A stretch of DNA of 64,000 nucleotides from Macrobrachium rosenbergii (lineage: Eukaryota > Arthropoda > Malacostraca > Decapoda > Palaemonidae), in assembly GCF_040412425.1 (NCBI RefSeq), contig NC_089744.1:29112501-29176500 (forward strand). Direction: 5' to 3'. Positions 62,801 through 64,000 of this stretch are shown here, piece after piece. Position 1 is the stretch's first letter. Every line of letters begins with the position of its first letter. The position numbers and the translations under genes were made by a program. Under the pieces are notes generated by a model that worked only from the letters and a program-made list of their open reading frames with translations, had not been told where the DNA came from and did no database searches.

Positions 62801-63442
62801 TGAAAGGTAGAATGACATTCAGTCGTATTTATTTAATTATTTATTTATTTACATTTAATTACGGAAAACATTACAACCTGACTTCAATGTAAATTTTCTT
62901 GAGATGAAACATTAAGACTTAGAATGGGAGTTACACGTTTTTCAGGAGAAGGAATCTTCGTAGATAAACATAAAGAAGTATTGGGAGATAGTTCATGCTG
63001 ACGATGTCTAATTACATCAAATAAGCAAAATAGGTCTCGAATCGCTTTCAAATTATTGTTACCTGCTCCTCTAGTTGTGGTCTTACATTATTCTTTATAT
63101 TGCTTTCTTAATTGGAGCGAAATATGTTGAATGAAAGCGGTCTCCCACAATTGCATGGTGAATGAAAACATTTGAAAACATATTTTGGCCTTTATATCAC
63201 TTTCACTTATGCAAAGGCAGTGTCGTGTTATTTAATGGGAGGCGTTCAGGAATCATTTGCTTCGTGATTCCCAGTTGCCGGTGTCTCAAAAGGAGAACAT
63301 AGAACTTTAAATTAATTTCTCAACGTGTTTTTAGACATGGAATGGCTCTGAAGAAGGCCACTTTTGTCTGTTATCTATCTTTCATCGACGTCCTTTTGAA
63401 ACAGAATGGTGTTGTCCTAAACATTATATATCCAGAGACTAA
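62801..63442. other. Gene-free spacer
   Basis: Nothing recognised. Confidence 0.5.
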
Positions 63443-63464
63443 ATTATTATTATTATTATTATTA

Positions 63465-63517
<53 letters not shown>

Positions 63518-63518
63518 G
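63443..63518. repeat. (ATT)n microsatellite
   Basis: ATT tract with one AATT break at about 63463. Confidence 0.96.
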
Positions 63519-63665
63519 GAAATAATTGACCGAACTACGGACCACCGCCGCCTGCACCTCTTGGAAGCACTGCACATTGGGAAGGAGAAGGAAAGAGAAA
63601 CCCACCCTCAACATACGCAGGAAACCTTTCTCCTCCCCACGGCCGCCAGGAGACCTGCACCGAGC
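63519..63665 (+). pseudogene. Retroelement endonuclease C-terminal fragment (PLE-like)
   Basis: IIDRTTDHRRLHLLEALHIG followed, after a one-base shift, by PTLNIRRKPFSS. The L-x-E-A-L-H-I ... P-(T/S)-L-N pattern matches the end of GIY-YIG domains in Penelope-like elements. Only about 45 codons remain and no RT is attached, so the assignment is moderate. Confidence 0.5.
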
Positions 63666-63747
63666 GCAACCCCCATAGCGAACGAACGAATCAAAATTCC
63701 GCATCTGAGGATCGAAATTCTCCCATTCATCTCCAGCACTACAATCC

Positions 63748-63893
63748 GCTCTCCTAACAATTGTTTCATGGTGCAACTGCAAGGTTTCCCTCCTGCTATA
63801 CCTTTAAAATCTTTTTACTCTCAAGTTCCCTTTCAGCGCTGAATGACCTCATAGGTCCCAGCGCTTGGCCTTTGGCCCAAATTTTATATTCCA
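63748..63893 (+). repeat. 280-bp interspersed repeat, copy 10 (3' half)
   Basis: Starts at CCTAACAATTGTTTCATGGT and ends CTTGGCCTTTGGCCCAAATT. The 5' half is replaced by the retroelement fragment upstream. Confidence 0.85.
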
Positions 63894-64000
63894 GACCCCA
63901 CAGAACGCTTTCGGTGAGTGGGACCGGATAAGAATCCTGCTGTAAGTGAAATAAATTGCTGTGATAAACAGACGCTTCTGAATAAAGAACCTCATGTCTC

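Overview
Nothing in this 64 kb window looks like a host protein-coding gene. It is eukaryotic, AT-rich intergenic or intronic DNA. It is saturated with very long (TA)n, (CT)n/(GA)n and (ATT)n microsatellites and with decayed transposable elements. The density of long dinucleotide tracts, together with ten copies of one roughly 280 bp interspersed repeat (core TGACCTCATAGGTCCC), points to an arthropod and most likely a decapod crustacean. That assignment is inference. The element proteins below rest on family motifs read directly from translations.

0-18 kb: copies of the 280 bp repeat, all on the + strand; a long inverted-repeat pair (5.05/5.8 kb); and a Penelope-like element (PLE-A, minus strand, 8.3-9.9 kb) with reverse transcriptase and GIY-YIG endonuclease, broken by two one-base frameshifts.

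18.5-26 kb: a piggyBac transposase pseudogene with its 5' TTAA and terminal repeat; a 3' fragment of a CR1/L2-like LINE; a foldback structure; an isolated piggyBac 3' end; and a GC-rich tandem array of about 11 units of about 147 bp.

28-45 kb: a second PLE (PLE-B, plus strand); a large palindrome with a (TA)n loop; a Tc1/mariner-like transposase remnant; a second near-identical piggyBac 3' end; a long CR1/L2-like LINE (minus, 33.7-36.8 kb) with a 2A-like motif ahead of its endonuclease; a possible LTR; and more 3' ends of the same LINE family. Three of the (ATT)n tracts are the 3' tails of this LINE.

50-64 kb: a decayed R2-type LINE (minus, about 49.9-53.9 kb). It has a Myb-like N-terminus, reverse transcriptase, a zinc knuckle and a restriction-like endonuclease, and a 5S-rRNA-like sequence lies at its 5' end. 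It is interrupted by a 257 bp terminal-inverted-repeat element that carries an exon-like open frame and a GTAAGT donor. At 59.6-61.8 kb lies a structurally complete Mutator-like (MULE) transposon with a perfect 9 bp target duplication and terminal repeats made of phased CAGCGC boxes. Minisatellites follow, one with an internal inverted segment, then a PLE-like 3' fragment.

The elements do not form a pathway. They record successive, nested insertions. The most unusual structures are the MULE termini, the 5S-like head of the R2-type LINE, the exon-bearing small element, a shared hairpin motif at PLE 3' ends, and several palindromes next to (TA)n tracts.
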